In this document: piece by piece, positions 51,714-61,333 of the stretch | Layout of the letters: each line of letters opens with the position of its first letter | Numbering within the stretch: position 1 is the stretch's first letter | Assembly: GCA_013361525.1 (NCBI GenBank) | Contig: JABFXY010000066.1 | Location: 1 to 64,000 of the forward strand | DNA: 64,000 nucleotides | Origin: Polyangiaceae bacterium | GTDB lineage: Bacteria > Myxococcota_A > Polyangia > Polyangiales > Polyangiaceae | Direction: 5' to 3' | Translations under genes and position numbers: made by a program | The notes under the pieces: model-generated | Database searches by the model: none | What the model was told of the DNA's origin: nothing | Seen by the model: the letters and a program-made list of their open reading frames with translations, nothing else

Positions 51714-52091
51714 GTGGCACCCCGCACCCGCTTCGTTTCAGGCATTTTGATCGCGGCGATCGGTGCCGCGCTGGTCTTCTCGCCCGCGGTCGTCGGTGAA
51801 GCCCTTCATCGGCCGGCCGCGACGCAGCCCGAGATGATCAACCTCCGCGCGACGTGGGGCGGCTCGCTCCTGGGGATCGGCGCATTCGTCGCTTGGCTGC
51901 CGGCGGCAAAGCCTTGGCCTCGATTCGTCCTCGGCCTTTTGATGTGGGCGATGGCGGGCATCGGCGTCGCGCGCGCCATCGGCTTCGTGCTCGACGGCGG
52001 GCCCGACACGTTGCAGTGGGTGTGGCTGATCGCGGAGATCGCGATCGCGGCGGGCTGTGCGGTCGCGCTGAGGATACGCCGCTACGGGTGA
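51714..52091 (+). CDS. Small four-TM membrane protein, DUF4345-like
   Basis: 125 aa, GTG start. Four hydrophobic helices: GILIAAIGAALVFSPAVV, GGSLLGIGAFVAWLPAA, FVLGLLMWAMAGIGVARAIG, WVWLIAEIAIAAGCAVAL. The arrangement and the RATWGGSLLGIG stretch fit DUF4345 proteins, which have no known function. It is divergent from the Cys-rich lipoprotein gene, and its last 10 nt overlap the L,D-transpeptidase stop. Confidence 0.78.
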   Translation: MAPRTRFVSGILIAAIGAALVFSPAVVGEALHRPAATQPEMINLRATWGGSLLGIGAFVAWLPAAKPWPRFVLGLLMWAMAGIGVARAIGFVLDGGPDTLQWVWLIAEIAIAAGCAVALRIRRYG

Positions 52092-53707
52092 ATGTAGATC
52101 GTCGTCCCTTCGGACGTGCTCTTGCTGGCGTTCACGCCGTGCCAATCGACCGGCAACATCGGCGTGGTGAAGAGGAACACGCGGCGAGCATCGAGGGGCG
52201 ACAAGTTCACGCAGCCGTGACTGCGCGGCCGGCCGAACTCGTCGTGCCATGGGGCCGCATGGAGCGCGTAACCGCCTTTGAAGTATTGGACCCAGGGCAC
52301 GTCGCGGAGCTCGAATTTGTTGTCGACCTCGTTCGCGTCCATCGTCGCGGTGACGTGTTTCTCCCGGATGTCGAACGTGCCGGTCGGTGTCGATAGGGTC
52401 TTTTTCGGGTCACCCAATCCGTCACGGCCGGTCGATACGGCGGTCGCGTACACGGCGCGATTGCCTTCGTAGAGGATGAGCGTCTGGGATTGAATACCGA
52501 TATCGATCCAGCGTTTGCCGTCTTTCGCGAACGCCGGCAGCTTGCTCGGCTTCGCGGCGATCGCGACGTCGTGCTCGCGGTACCAATTGCCGTCGATCGA
52601 CTCGACGAGGCGGTGGCCGCCGAGGTGCTTCGATTGCCCGGTGAGCTGGATGGGGTCGAGGCGGTGCGCCTTTCCATTCTTCTCGAGCGAGGCCTTCGAG
52701 ACGTCATAAGCATAAGCCCCGTCCCGCTTCACGAACGCGAGCGGCAAATGCCAGCCCTTCTTCAGGCTCACGCCGTGGAACGTCGAGCCGCGCTCGGGCT
52801 TCAGCTTCGAGGTGGGAACGAGCCGCGCATCGGTGGTGAGGGCAAAGCGGCGATCATTGGGGCCGACGAAGGTGCCAATCAGCGCGAGCATCCCTTTGCG
52901 GGGAATGCGGTTCGTGATGACCGCATATTCCGGCACCTTGAAGGTCGCGATGTTCGGGATCTTCCTCCCGCCTTGGAAGAACCACGGGACTTCATCGCTG
53001 CCATTACCGCCGTACACGGCATTGTAATCGAGGGCCGGTGGCTCGTCCGGGGGCAGACCGACGACATTGCCCTCGGCGTCGAGCTCGAGGTCGTTCGAGC
53101 CGATTTCGAGGGCATCCCATTTTTCGTGGAGCTTCTTGTAGCTTCGCAGATGTCGATCGAGCGACATCTCGTATTGGAGCTGCTCCTCTTTGGTCGGGAC
53201 GCGGTAGTAGTTCGGCGCGATGGCTCGCACGAACGCATACGGATACGGCAGGGGCTTCGAGACGTCCGGCCGCAGCGTGAGCGCGCGCAGAATCGGGTGC
53301 TCGACGTCGGTCGTCGCCTCGTTGGTCGCGCACACGTATCCGGTCGGAAGCACGCGGTACCAACCGCCGGCGCAATCGTCGGTCTTCACCGGTTTGTCGG
53401 CGCGGACGAGCGTCCCGCCCGCCCGCAGGTACCCGACCTTGTCGGAGCGACGATCCGGCTCTTGGTAAATGGGCGCGACGAATTCGACGGCGCCGAGACG
53501 TGGGCCACCCTCGCGGGGGGTCGTCTCGGGCGTCTCCGGAAGCTCCACGGCGCCCTCGGTCTTCGAAAGGGCCGGGACGTCACCGAGCGCGAAGATCCCG
53601 TCCTTGCTCGGCCCGCTCTGGGATTTGTCCTTGCAGCCGGCGGCATGAACGGAGAGCGACGCGAGCGCGATCGCAACGCAGCCGAAGGCTCGGTGGGATA
53701 GGCGCAT
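52082..53707 (-). CDS. L,D-transpeptidase (YkuD family) lipoprotein
   Basis: 541 aa. Signal peptide with lipobox VHAAGC. A roughly 300-residue N-terminal part with an SH3-like section (VEFVAPIYQEPDRRSDKVGY) precedes the YkuD domain at about 420-530. Catalytic region: HAAPWHDEFGRPRSHGCVNL, with the SHGC nucleophile Cys and the upstream His. Such enzymes make 3-3 peptidoglycan cross-links or attach lipoproteins to the wall, using the periplasmic side. Long front region unlike the minimal family. Confidence 0.9.
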   Translation of the reverse strand: MRLSHRAFGCVAIALASLSVHAAGCKDKSQSGPSKDGIFALGDVPALSKTEGAVELPETPETTPREGGPRLGAVEFVAPIYQEPDRRSDKVGYLRAGGTLVRADKPVKTDDCAGGWYRVLPTGYVCATNEATTDVEHPILRALTLRPDVSKPLPYPYAFVRAIAPNYYRVPTKEEQLQYEMSLDRHLRSYKKLHEKWDALEIGSNDLELDAEGNVVGLPPDEPPALDYNAVYGGNGSDEVPWFFQGGRKIPNIATFKVPEYAVITNRIPRKGMLALIGTFVGPNDRRFALTTDARLVPTSKLKPERGSTFHGVSLKKGWHLPLAFVKRDGAYAYDVSKASLEKNGKAHRLDPIQLTGQSKHLGGHRLVESIDGNWYREHDVAIAAKPSKLPAFAKDGKRWIDIGIQSQTLILYEGNRAVYATAVSTGRDGLGDPKKTLSTPTGTFDIREKHVTATMDANEVDNKFELRDVPWVQYFKGGYALHAAPWHDEFGRPRSHGCVNLSPLDARRVFLFTTPMLPVDWHGVNASKSTSEGTTIYIHP

Positions 53708-53750
53708 ACCGCCTCATGCCGCACCGCCCGGACGTCGGCCAAGTTTGTGC

Positions 53751-55631
53751 TCAGCCGATGGCCAGCACGCGGCGGTAGAACGCGAGCTCTTTCTCCCAGA
53801 CATCGCGGATCGTCTCTGCGCGGCGGAAGCCGTGCTGCTCGCCCTCGTAGCCGTGGTACTCGGTCTCGATCCCGCGCTCACGCAGCGCCCGGAACATGCG
53901 CTCGGTCTGCGCCGCGGGGACGGCCTTGTCCTCGAGCCCTTGGAAGAAGATGACGGGAGCGGCGATCCGCTCCGCCTTCTTCAATGGCGCGCGCTCGTCG
54001 AGCGCCCGTTCGTAGTCGTCGCCGGTCCCGAACAAGAATCGATCGTAATGGGACTCGAACTTGTGGGTCTCGTGGACCATCGCGCGTGGGTCCGACGGAC
54101 CATAGAGACAGGCGCCCGCTCGAAACACGTCCTCATCCGTGAGAAGGGTGAGCACCGTGAACCCACCGGCGCTCTGACCGCGCACGATGGTACGAGCGGG
54201 GTCGACGCGACCGCTTCGAACGAGGTGGCGCGCTCCATCCGCGCAGTCGGATACATCCACGATTCCCCAGAGCGCGCGGAGCTTTTCCCGATAGCGACGC
54301 CCGAACGTCGTCGAACCTCGGTAATTGACGTCCAGCACCGCAAAGCCGCGGGTCGTCCAGAATTGCATCGGCAGCTGAGGCGCCGGGTTTGCGCAACCCG
54401 TGGGCCCGCCGTGCGCAACGACCACGAGCGGAGGCTTCGCGTCCGCCGGGCCGCGAAATTCGTGATTCGTCGGCTCGTAATAGAAGCCGTGCGCGACCTC
54501 ACCGTCCGAGGTGGGAAACGTGATCGGATTCGGTTTCGACACGTCGCGCAGCTCGATCACGCCGTCGAGCGCGTCTCGTACCACCTCCGAGGCCCGCGTC
54601 CTCAAATCGAAGTGGACCAGCCGAGAGCCCACGGATGCCCACCCGACGTTGACGAGAACGTCGTCTTCGCGACAAGACAGCTCACCGATCAGCTCGCCGT
54701 CGTCGACGACCGTCTCCCAACGGCCGGACGCGAGCTCGATCACGACGACCGAAGACGTACCATTGCGGTCCGCGACCGCGACGGCTCGTCCGTTCGATGC
54801 AAACCCATAAAGGCGTGTGCCGAGGCTCCAGACGGGTGCGCCGATATCGGCGTCGCCGAGGTCGCAAACGAGGAAGGGCTCGTCGCCGGCGAATCGGTGC
54901 AAACGCCAACGGTCGCGAACCTCGATGCACGCGTAGAGCACGCCGGTGTCGTGGAACGACGGCTGAAACACCGAGCCGCCCGGGCCGCCCGCCAATCGTC
55001 GGGGGACGCCCAACGTTCCGTCTTCCTCGAAGGTCGCCGCATAAAGAGCGGCCGCGTCCCAGGGCATGTGCGGGTGGTCCCAAGCAAGGAACGCGAGCGT
55101 CGAGCCGTCCGGAGAGAGCGCCGGCGCGGAATAAAAGTCGTGACCGCGGGCGAGCCATCGAATGGCGCCGTCGCCGAGGTCAACCTCGACGATCCCGTTT
55201 TCGGGCTGCGCACCGTCTTCACGTGCCCGCTCGCCCACCGCGAGGATTCGTCCGCGGCGCTCGTCCGCAACGAGCTCCACCAATCGGAACGACCCGTCGG
55301 TCACGCGTTCGATGTCCGCCCCGCGCGCGCGCCTCAGCGACTGGTCGATGAAGTCGACGAAATAACAGTCTCGTCCCACGAACACGTGCGGCCGCCCGCC
55401 GTATTCGTGCACCCTGCTCCGTGCGTTGAACGGCGCAGGCATTCGATCGATCGGACGCCCGCCACGAGCTCGGCGGACCACGACACTCCTCCCGCCCTCG
55501 GCAGGCCTGCCCTCGATCCACGACAGCTCGCCATCGGCGTGAACCTCGGGACTTGCGAAGCGCACGCTGCCGCGCGTCATCGCGTCGGGCGTGATTGGAG
55601 ACTCCCACGTTCCGTAAGGGGCGACCCGCAT
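53751..55631 (-). CDS. Prolyl oligopeptidase-family (S9) peptidase
   Basis: 626 aa. The N-terminal roughly 350 residues form a beta-propeller-like region (WARGHDFYSAPALSPDGSTL). The C-terminal alpha/beta hydrolase has the catalytic Ser in VRGQSAGGFTVL (GxSxGG), Asp in EDKAVPAAQTERMF and His in EQHGFRRAETI. Acylaminoacyl-peptidase type. There is no signal peptide, so it is likely cytoplasmic peptide turnover. Gene between the convergently oriented L,D-transpeptidase and the divergent metalloprotease. Confidence 0.9.
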   Translation of the reverse strand: MRVAPYGTWESPITPDAMTRGSVRFASPEVHADGELSWIEGRPAEGGRSVVVRRARGGRPIDRMPAPFNARSRVHEYGGRPHVFVGRDCYFVDFIDQSLRRARGADIERVTDGSFRLVELVADERRGRILAVGERAREDGAQPENGIVEVDLGDGAIRWLARGHDFYSAPALSPDGSTLAFLAWDHPHMPWDAAALYAATFEEDGTLGVPRRLAGGPGGSVFQPSFHDTGVLYACIEVRDRWRLHRFAGDEPFLVCDLGDADIGAPVWSLGTRLYGFASNGRAVAVADRNGTSSVVVIELASGRWETVVDDGELIGELSCREDDVLVNVGWASVGSRLVHFDLRTRASEVVRDALDGVIELRDVSKPNPITFPTSDGEVAHGFYYEPTNHEFRGPADAKPPLVVVAHGGPTGCANPAPQLPMQFWTTRGFAVLDVNYRGSTTFGRRYREKLRALWGIVDVSDCADGARHLVRSGRVDPARTIVRGQSAGGFTVLTLLTDEDVFRAGACLYGPSDPRAMVHETHKFESHYDRFLFGTGDDYERALDERAPLKKAERIAAPVIFFQGLEDKAVPAAQTERMFRALRERGIETEYHGYEGEQHGFRRAETIRDVWEKELAFYRRVLAIG

Positions 55632-55737
55632 GGAGCCAATGTAGCCTGCATCCTTCGCGAGCGGCCGAAGCGGCCTTTTCGTGCAGGGGAAATACGGTAG
55701 AGTCGCGCCCCTCTCAGCCCCGACCCGAGGTGATGCG

Positions 55738-57969
55738 ATGCGCGCGACGACTCCCTTTGCCTGCTTGGCCCTTCTATTCGCCGCTGCTCCTGCTCATGCC
55801 GACGCCCGCTGGTTTCCGGGGACGAATGCGCCCCTCGCCGCGACCAGCCAGGCGCTCGCCGCACCCGAGGTCGCAGCCGAAGCACACATTCGCGGGCGCG
55901 AAATCGAGTTGGGGATCGATGGGGTCGGGCTTCGGGCGACGCGCACGCTCAAAAGCAATGGCGGCCGCATCGTGCGGTTCGCACAGACCGTGGACGGCGT
56001 TCGTGTGATCGGCGGCGGCGTGGTGGTTCGAATCGGTGACGACGCCGTCGTCCGGCGCATTGCGGTGGATGTTCTTCGCGACGTTCAGGTGGATACCGTG
56101 CCGTCGCTCGACGCGGACGAGGCGCGCTCGGCGCTCGAGGATCAGGTGGGCAGCGTGCCCGCCCCCGCCAACGCGGAGCTCGTGATCGTCCGGATCGACG
56201 GCGGGCGGCTGGTTTGGCAGCTCGACGTGCGCGACATCCCCGGTGGGAGCCGTTATTGGGTCGATGCACACGACGGCACGATCGTCGCCCGATTCGATCT
56301 CGCGCGGGACATCCAGGGCCGCGTCTACACGATGAACTCGGTCGAGTCACCGACGCCCACGGACGTTCTCCTGCCGCTCATCGACTCGACGCAGCCCGGC
56401 CGATTGAATGGCTGGGACGGCCTTCTCAGCGTCACCAACTACGTATCCGGCTCCTCGCAAAACGGCTTTACGGTCGAGCAGGCAGTCGGCCCTTCGAGCG
56501 GCCAAGACTTCCTGTATGACCCGCCCGCGAACCCGACGGATCCGACGGACGCGTTCGCCCAGGTCAACCTCTATTACCATTTGACGGCCGTGCGCTCGCT
56601 GTTCGCCGGGCTCGGCGCGGAGGTCGACGGCGCGAGCTGGAAGCTCACCGCGGTCGCCAACGCCCTCGAAGATGGGCAGTCGCTCGACAATGCGTTCTTC
56701 TCGCCGATGGGGATCGAGGGATCGTTCGCCGCGCCGAACCTGATCGCCATCGGGCAAGGCTCGATTGGTGACTTCGCGTACGACTCGGATGTCTTCAAAC
56801 ACGAGTTCGGCCATTACGTGACCCACAATGCGATTGGGTACAACCTCGGCCAATTGAACTTCGACGAGCTCGGCCTCTCACCCTTCTCCGGGTCGATCGA
56901 CGAGGGAATCGCGGACTACTTCGCGTGCAGCGACAACGACGACGCGGAGCTCGGCGAAGCTTCGCTGGAGCCGCTCGGCGCAGGGAGGAACCTGACCAAC
57001 ACCAGCAAAACCTGCCCGAACGATCTCATTGGCGAAGTTCACGCGGACGGCGAGGTCATCGGCAGCCTGTCCTGGTCGATTCGCGAGGCGGTTGGCAAAG
57101 AGGCGGGCGACCAAATCATCTGGGGCGCCCTCTCCAGCATGCCCGAAGGCGGTCATTTCGGTGACTTCTCGGAAGGAATCGTCGCAACCGCCAACGATCT
57201 CGTCACCGCGGGCACGCTCACCGCGGAAGATGTGACGGCCGTTCAAGCAATCCTCGCGGACCGCGGCCTCGACGACTGCGGGCGCATCATTGCGCTCTCG
57301 GAGGGCCAGACGACGAATGGGACGCTCTTCGGTCTCGAGCTCCTCGGTCAGGCATTCGGTCAGAGCTGCAGCTCGCTACAGCAATTCGGCCTCGCGATGC
57401 CCTCGCTGTTCCACTATTCGTGGACGCCCTCGGCGGGCGACATCGGCGTGCGGTTCTCGGTCACGATGACACCCATCGGCGGCGGCGGCGGCCCCGAGTA
57501 CACGATCTTCGCGCGCGCCAACGACACGGTTCGCTTCAGCAGCGCCGGAGGATTTCCGTCGGTGAGCGTCTCCGACTATTCCGCCGACTTCGACGTCGAA
57601 ACCGGCGAGCTCGTCATCGACGCCTCGAGCGATCCGCCTTTCGATCCGAACGCGACGTACGACTTCGTCGTCGTCTCGAGCAGCTGCCCGACGCTCGCGA
57701 TGGAAGCGTCCGCAGGCCCGTTCGAGCCGATGGTCAACGAGGGCGGCGGTGGTGCGGGCGGCGCCAACGAGGGCGGCACGAACGCTGCCGGCGGCAACGA
57801 TTCGACCGGTGGCGGCGGAAGCGGCGGCGACGGCGCCGACGATGACGAGGACGATGGTTGCGGCTGCAAGACGGTCGGCGCCCCCGCGGGCACGCCGGTC
57901 GGCGCGCTCCTCGGTTTGGGTGCTCTCGCGGTCGTGGTGGCTCGCCGCCGCCGAGCTCGCTCGAGCTGA
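55738..57969 (+). CDS. Exported zinc metalloprotease with MYXO-CTERM anchor
   Basis: 743 aa from ATG 55738. Signal peptide (FACLALLFAAAPAHA). An FTP-type propeptide (GVRVIGGGVVVRIGDDAVV, about 85-170), then a gluzincin/M36-like catalytic domain with FKHEFGHYVTHNAIG (HExxH) and the downstream zinc Glu in DEGIADYFAC. A Gly/Asn-rich linker leads to the MYXO-CTERM tail: GCGCKTVGAP, hydrophobic GALLGLGALAVVVA, RRRRARSS. This tail directs anchoring or processing by a myxosortase-type system. Secreted or surface proteolysis. Confidence 0.88.
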   Translation: MRATTPFACLALLFAAAPAHADARWFPGTNAPLAATSQALAAPEVAAEAHIRGREIELGIDGVGLRATRTLKSNGGRIVRFAQTVDGVRVIGGGVVVRIGDDAVVRRIAVDVLRDVQVDTVPSLDADEARSALEDQVGSVPAPANAELVIVRIDGGRLVWQLDVRDIPGGSRYWVDAHDGTIVARFDLARDIQGRVYTMNSVESPTPTDVLLPLIDSTQPGRLNGWDGLLSVTNYVSGSSQNGFTVEQAVGPSSGQDFLYDPPANPTDPTDAFAQVNLYYHLTAVRSLFAGLGAEVDGASWKLTAVANALEDGQSLDNAFFSPMGIEGSFAAPNLIAIGQGSIGDFAYDSDVFKHEFGHYVTHNAIGYNLGQLNFDELGLSPFSGSIDEGIADYFACSDNDDAELGEASLEPLGAGRNLTNTSKTCPNDLIGEVHADGEVIGSLSWSIREAVGKEAGDQIIWGALSSMPEGGHFGDFSEGIVATANDLVTAGTLTAEDVTAVQAILADRGLDDCGRIIALSEGQTTNGTLFGLELLGQAFGQSCSSLQQFGLAMPSLFHYSWTPSAGDIGVRFSVTMTPIGGGGGPEYTIFARANDTVRFSSAGGFPSVSVSDYSADFDVETGELVIDASSDPPFDPNATYDFVVVSSSCPTLAMEASAGPFEPMVNEGGGGAGGANEGGTNAAGGNDSTGGGGSGGDGADDDEDDGCGCKTVGAPAGTPVGALLGLGALAVVVARRRRARSS

Positions 57970-58004
57970 TGATCTTCGTCTCGTCGTAGAAAGGGACGGC
58001 GCCG

Positions 58005-59546
58005 ATGAAAGCCGTCGCGCGCGATGTTCGAGCGCCTCTCGACGAGGCGCTCGAGAGCGAGATCCGAAAGCTCGACGTCGCGCTCGCGCGGATGTGGCAG
58101 GTCTTGGCCGGAGTCGGCATCGGCTTCGGCCTGCTCGTCTATTTCGTTTGGGATCTGCCGCAAGGCGTCGCGTGCAGCGGCATCTGCGTCGTCGGGCTTT
58201 CGTGGTTCACCGCATTGCGGGTGTGGCTGCGACGACCCAGCGCGCAGATCGCGATCCTCCTCAATGCGATGTTCGAGGCACTGCTGCCTTCGGTCTTCTT
58301 GTTGGCGATCGGCCTCACCCAGGGGGCCGCGTACGCACTCGGCTCGTACGTGTCGCCGATGATCTTCACCGCGATGATCGTCGCGGCGACCGCGAGGCTT
58401 CGTCCCAATACGACGATCATCGTCGGCGTCTTTCACGGCGCGGCATTCGCCGCGATCTATTTCTTCTATCTGCGCGGGCAGCTTTCGCCGGTCGACGCGG
58501 CGAAACCACTTTACTCGCCTCAGCTGCAGGTGACGCGCGCGCTGTCGTTCGGGCTCGGAGGTGCGGTCACGTTCGGGGTGACGCACGCATTGCGACGCGC
58601 GATCGGTCGCGCCGAGCGCAATGTCCGCTCCCACGATCTGTTCGGCAAATATCGATTGGGCGAGCGTCTCGGCATCGGCGGAATGGGAGCCGTACACCGC
58701 GCCCTCTATTGTCCCGAAGGTGGGTTCGAACGCACCGTCGCGGTGAAGCTGCTTCACGCGCACTTGGCCGAACAGCCGGACTTCATCCAAGCATTCCGCC
58801 ACGAGGCCGAGCTGTCCGCGCGGCTCGTACACCCGAACATCGTGCAGGTGCTCGACTTCGGACGCATCGACGACGCCTTTTTCCTCGCGATGGAGTTCGT
58901 CGACGGTGCGACCTTGGGCACGGTGATGCGCAGCCTCGTCGAGGGCGGACGGGTCGCCCCCATCCGCTCGACCGCCTGGGTCGGGCACCAAATGCTCGCT
59001 GGCCTCGCCTATTCACACGCGGGTGCTCGCGACGCGCAGGGTAGCGTCCTGCACGTCGTGCATCGCGATCTCTGCCCCGCGAACGTGCTCGTCTCCAACA
59101 ACGGCGAGGTCAAAATCTCCGATTTCGGCGTCGCGAAGGCGCTCGGCGACGCGACCTTCTCCGAAACGAAGACGGTCGTCGGGCACATGGGGTACATGGC
59201 GCCGGAGCAGCTCTGCGCCGATCCGATCGACGAACGTTGCGATCTCTTCGCCGTCGGCGTGATCCTTTGGGAGATGCTCGCGGCGAGGCCCCTCTTCCGA
59301 CGCAGCAACGAGGCGCAGTCGATCATGGCCCTGATGAACCGCGAGATCCCGCCCATTGCGTCGCTGCGCGCCGACATCGATCCTGCGTGGGACGTGTTCT
59401 TCGCGCGCGCGCTGGCCGAGCGGAGCGATCAACGATTTTCGTCGGCGGCGGAGATGAGCGCGGCGCTCGAGGTGCTCTGCCCGTCACCGCTCTCCGGACG
59501 CGAGGAGACGGCGCAGCTCGTCGCCTGGGTCACAAGCCGGTCGTAG
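58005..59546 (+). CDS. Ser/Thr protein kinase with N-terminal membrane domain
   Basis: 513 aa from ATG 58005. Residues about 25-200 contain four to five TM helices (VLAGVGIGFGLLVYFVW, CSGICVVGLSWFTALRVW, LLPSVFLLAIGLTQGAAYAL, TTIIVGVFHGAAFAAIYFFY). The kinase domain follows at about 213-480: GIGGMGAVHRAL, VAVKLLHAH, HRDLCPANVLV, ISDFGVAK, MAPEQLC. N-terminal membrane placement is the reverse of the usual kinase-then-TM layout. Likely membrane signalling; ligand unknown. Its 3' end overlaps the convergent gene by 17 nt. Confidence 0.9.
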   Translation: MKAVARDVRAPLDEALESEIRKLDVALARMWQVLAGVGIGFGLLVYFVWDLPQGVACSGICVVGLSWFTALRVWLRRPSAQIAILLNAMFEALLPSVFLLAIGLTQGAAYALGSYVSPMIFTAMIVAATARLRPNTTIIVGVFHGAAFAAIYFFYLRGQLSPVDAAKPLYSPQLQVTRALSFGLGGAVTFGVTHALRRAIGRAERNVRSHDLFGKYRLGERLGIGGMGAVHRALYCPEGGFERTVAVKLLHAHLAEQPDFIQAFRHEAELSARLVHPNIVQVLDFGRIDDAFFLAMEFVDGATLGTVMRSLVEGGRVAPIRSTAWVGHQMLAGLAYSHAGARDAQGSVLHVVHRDLCPANVLVSNNGEVKISDFGVAKALGDATFSETKTVVGHMGYMAPEQLCADPIDERCDLFAVGVILWEMLAARPLFRRSNEAQSIMALMNREIPPIASLRADIDPAWDVFFARALAERSDQRFSSAAEMSAALEVLCPSPLSGREETAQLVAWVTSRS

Positions 59547-61248
59547 CCACGATCGTCTCTTCGATCGAACAATTGGCTTCCGCCACGCGCTCGGTCGCGT
59601 CGCTCCACCGATCGCCGGCGACAAATCCACGCGACGGATCGTCACATTGGATGAGGCCCATGTTGATCTGATGATCGGGGTCCGCCGACACATAACGGTC
59701 GCTCCACGCGTGCCAGCTCGCGCCGACGATTCCGCGAAAAGAAACGAATTGTTCGAGCTGTGACCGGTAGCGCGCGCCACGCTGCACTTGATCGTCGACA
59801 CCGTCGTCGCTGGGAACGAACGAGCCGGCGCCCCCTTTGTTCGTCCAACCCTCGATGCGCGCCCGAATGCCGAACTCGCTCACGTAGACCGGTTTGCCCG
59901 ACTCGTCTTGGAGCTTGTGGATGCCGTCGGTGAACCAGGGCTTGTCGAATTCGTCGGAGCCGGAATAGACGTTGATGCTGACGACGTCGAAGCCGGAGAG
60001 AAGATCGAGAGGATCGTAATCGGTGTCGGCCGTCGTGGTGGGGAGCTCGACGGTTTCGTCGTCGAACCACACGTCCGCGCCGGGTTTGCTCGCGGGCTGG
60101 AAGAAGCGAAAAGCCGCCGCATCCCCCAATGCGAGACGCGGCGAGCTCACGAGGTGATTCGGATCGGCGGCACGAATCGCGGCGGTGACGGTGTCCACCC
60201 ATGCCGTGAGGAGCTCGTCGTGTACGAACGCCTGCAGGTCTTCGCGGCAGGTCTGATTGCAATCGTGCACGTACGGAACCGGCCGCGGCCGGACGTCGCT
60301 GATGACGCCGAAATCGGCTCCGGCATAGCTCGACTCCCAGGCCGTGTTCAACGCGGTGAGCGATCCGTAGCGAGCCTCGAGAAACGCCGCGAGCGCGTGA
60401 GGCGCGCAAGCAGGAGCAGCCGGCGAGGATCCGGCGGGGCAATCGCTCCAGATCCAGCGCCGCAGATCGCGAACGCCCTCACCTTTGCCGGCGCGATCGA
60501 AGAGCCCGATCTCGTTGCCGGCGAACCACATGAACAGGAGCGGATCGTGTCGGCGCGGGGCGACGTCCTCGGCGGCACGCGATTCCAGGTCGGCGACGAA
60601 TGCGGGATTGAATGGGTCGCCGATCGAAACGCCGGCGACACCGCTCTCGAGCACGGCACCGTTCTCCCCTTTCAGCGCGCGGTCCGTCCCACCAGGCCCG
60701 ACGTTCAACACGACGGAATAGGGCGCCGCGGCGCCGCCCTGATCGATGGGGCGAATCATGTACGAATCGCCGCCGCTGTCGTCGAAGTCGTTCGTCTCGC
60801 TGAACGCGCCGACCGAGTTGAAGCAGAACGGCTTCGGCACGGTGTATCCGCCACTCTCGCCGTCGGTGAGGCGGGCCCATTCGACGTGAGCGGTCTCGCT
60901 CGGCGTGCTTCGGCGAACGTATTCGGTGATCCCGTCGCAGCTCTTGTCGCGCATCACCGTGTTGACGCCGAGAACGAAGACGCGCTTCCCCTCCGGGCTG
61001 ACGAGCCACGTGCGCTCGGAGTCGGCGGGGCTCTCGATATGCCAGTACGTGCCGGGGTCGGCGACGCCACCACCGCCTTGCGCCGTGCCACCGTCACCTG
61101 ACACGCCTCCCGAGCCCGCGCCTCCCGCCGCTGCCCCCGAGCCGCCCGCGCCGGAGCCTCCGCCGCCCGTCGGCGTCGCGCCACTGTCGCCACACGCAGC
61201 GAAGCCGAGCAAGAGTGCCACGCACCGACCGCGCGTCGTGTTGCTCAC
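59530..61248 (-). CDS. Lipoprotein with glycoside hydrolase-like TIM-barrel domain
   Basis: 572 aa, GTG start at 61248, where a lipobox signal begins (VALLLGFAAC). Gly/Ser linker (about 22-62). The body has the layout of agarase/GH42-type barrels: RTWLVSPEGKRVFVLGVNTV, LFMWFAGNEIGLF (acid/base Glu in the NE pair), GFDVVSINVYSG, KPVYVSEFGIRARIEG (likely nucleophile Glu), GASWHAWSDRYV. Substrate unknown, probably a polysaccharide at the surface. Longer in-frame starts upstream are not credible. It is divergent from the flippase gene. Confidence 0.72.
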   Translation of the reverse strand: MSNTTRGRCVALLLGFAACGDSGATPTGGGGSGAGGSGAAAGGAGSGGVSGDGGTAQGGGGVADPGTYWHIESPADSERTWLVSPEGKRVFVLGVNTVMRDKSCDGITEYVRRSTPSETAHVEWARLTDGESGGYTVPKPFCFNSVGAFSETNDFDDSGGDSYMIRPIDQGGAAAPYSVVLNVGPGGTDRALKGENGAVLESGVAGVSIGDPFNPAFVADLESRAAEDVAPRRHDPLLFMWFAGNEIGLFDRAGKGEGVRDLRRWIWSDCPAGSSPAAPACAPHALAAFLEARYGSLTALNTAWESSYAGADFGVISDVRPRPVPYVHDCNQTCREDLQAFVHDELLTAWVDTVTAAIRAADPNHLVSSPRLALGDAAAFRFFQPASKPGADVWFDDETVELPTTTADTDYDPLDLLSGFDVVSINVYSGSDEFDKPWFTDGIHKLQDESGKPVYVSEFGIRARIEGWTNKGGAGSFVPSDDGVDDQVQRGARYRSQLEQFVSFRGIVGASWHAWSDRYVSADPDHQINMGLIQCDDPSRGFVAGDRWSDATERVAEANCSIEETIVATTGL

Positions 61249-61333
61249 AGGCACAGAGGATACTGCTCTTCGTCCGAAGCCGGTCAACGTGAGACCTAGC
61301 TCTCCCGTCAGATGTGCTAGCGTCCCGCCACTC

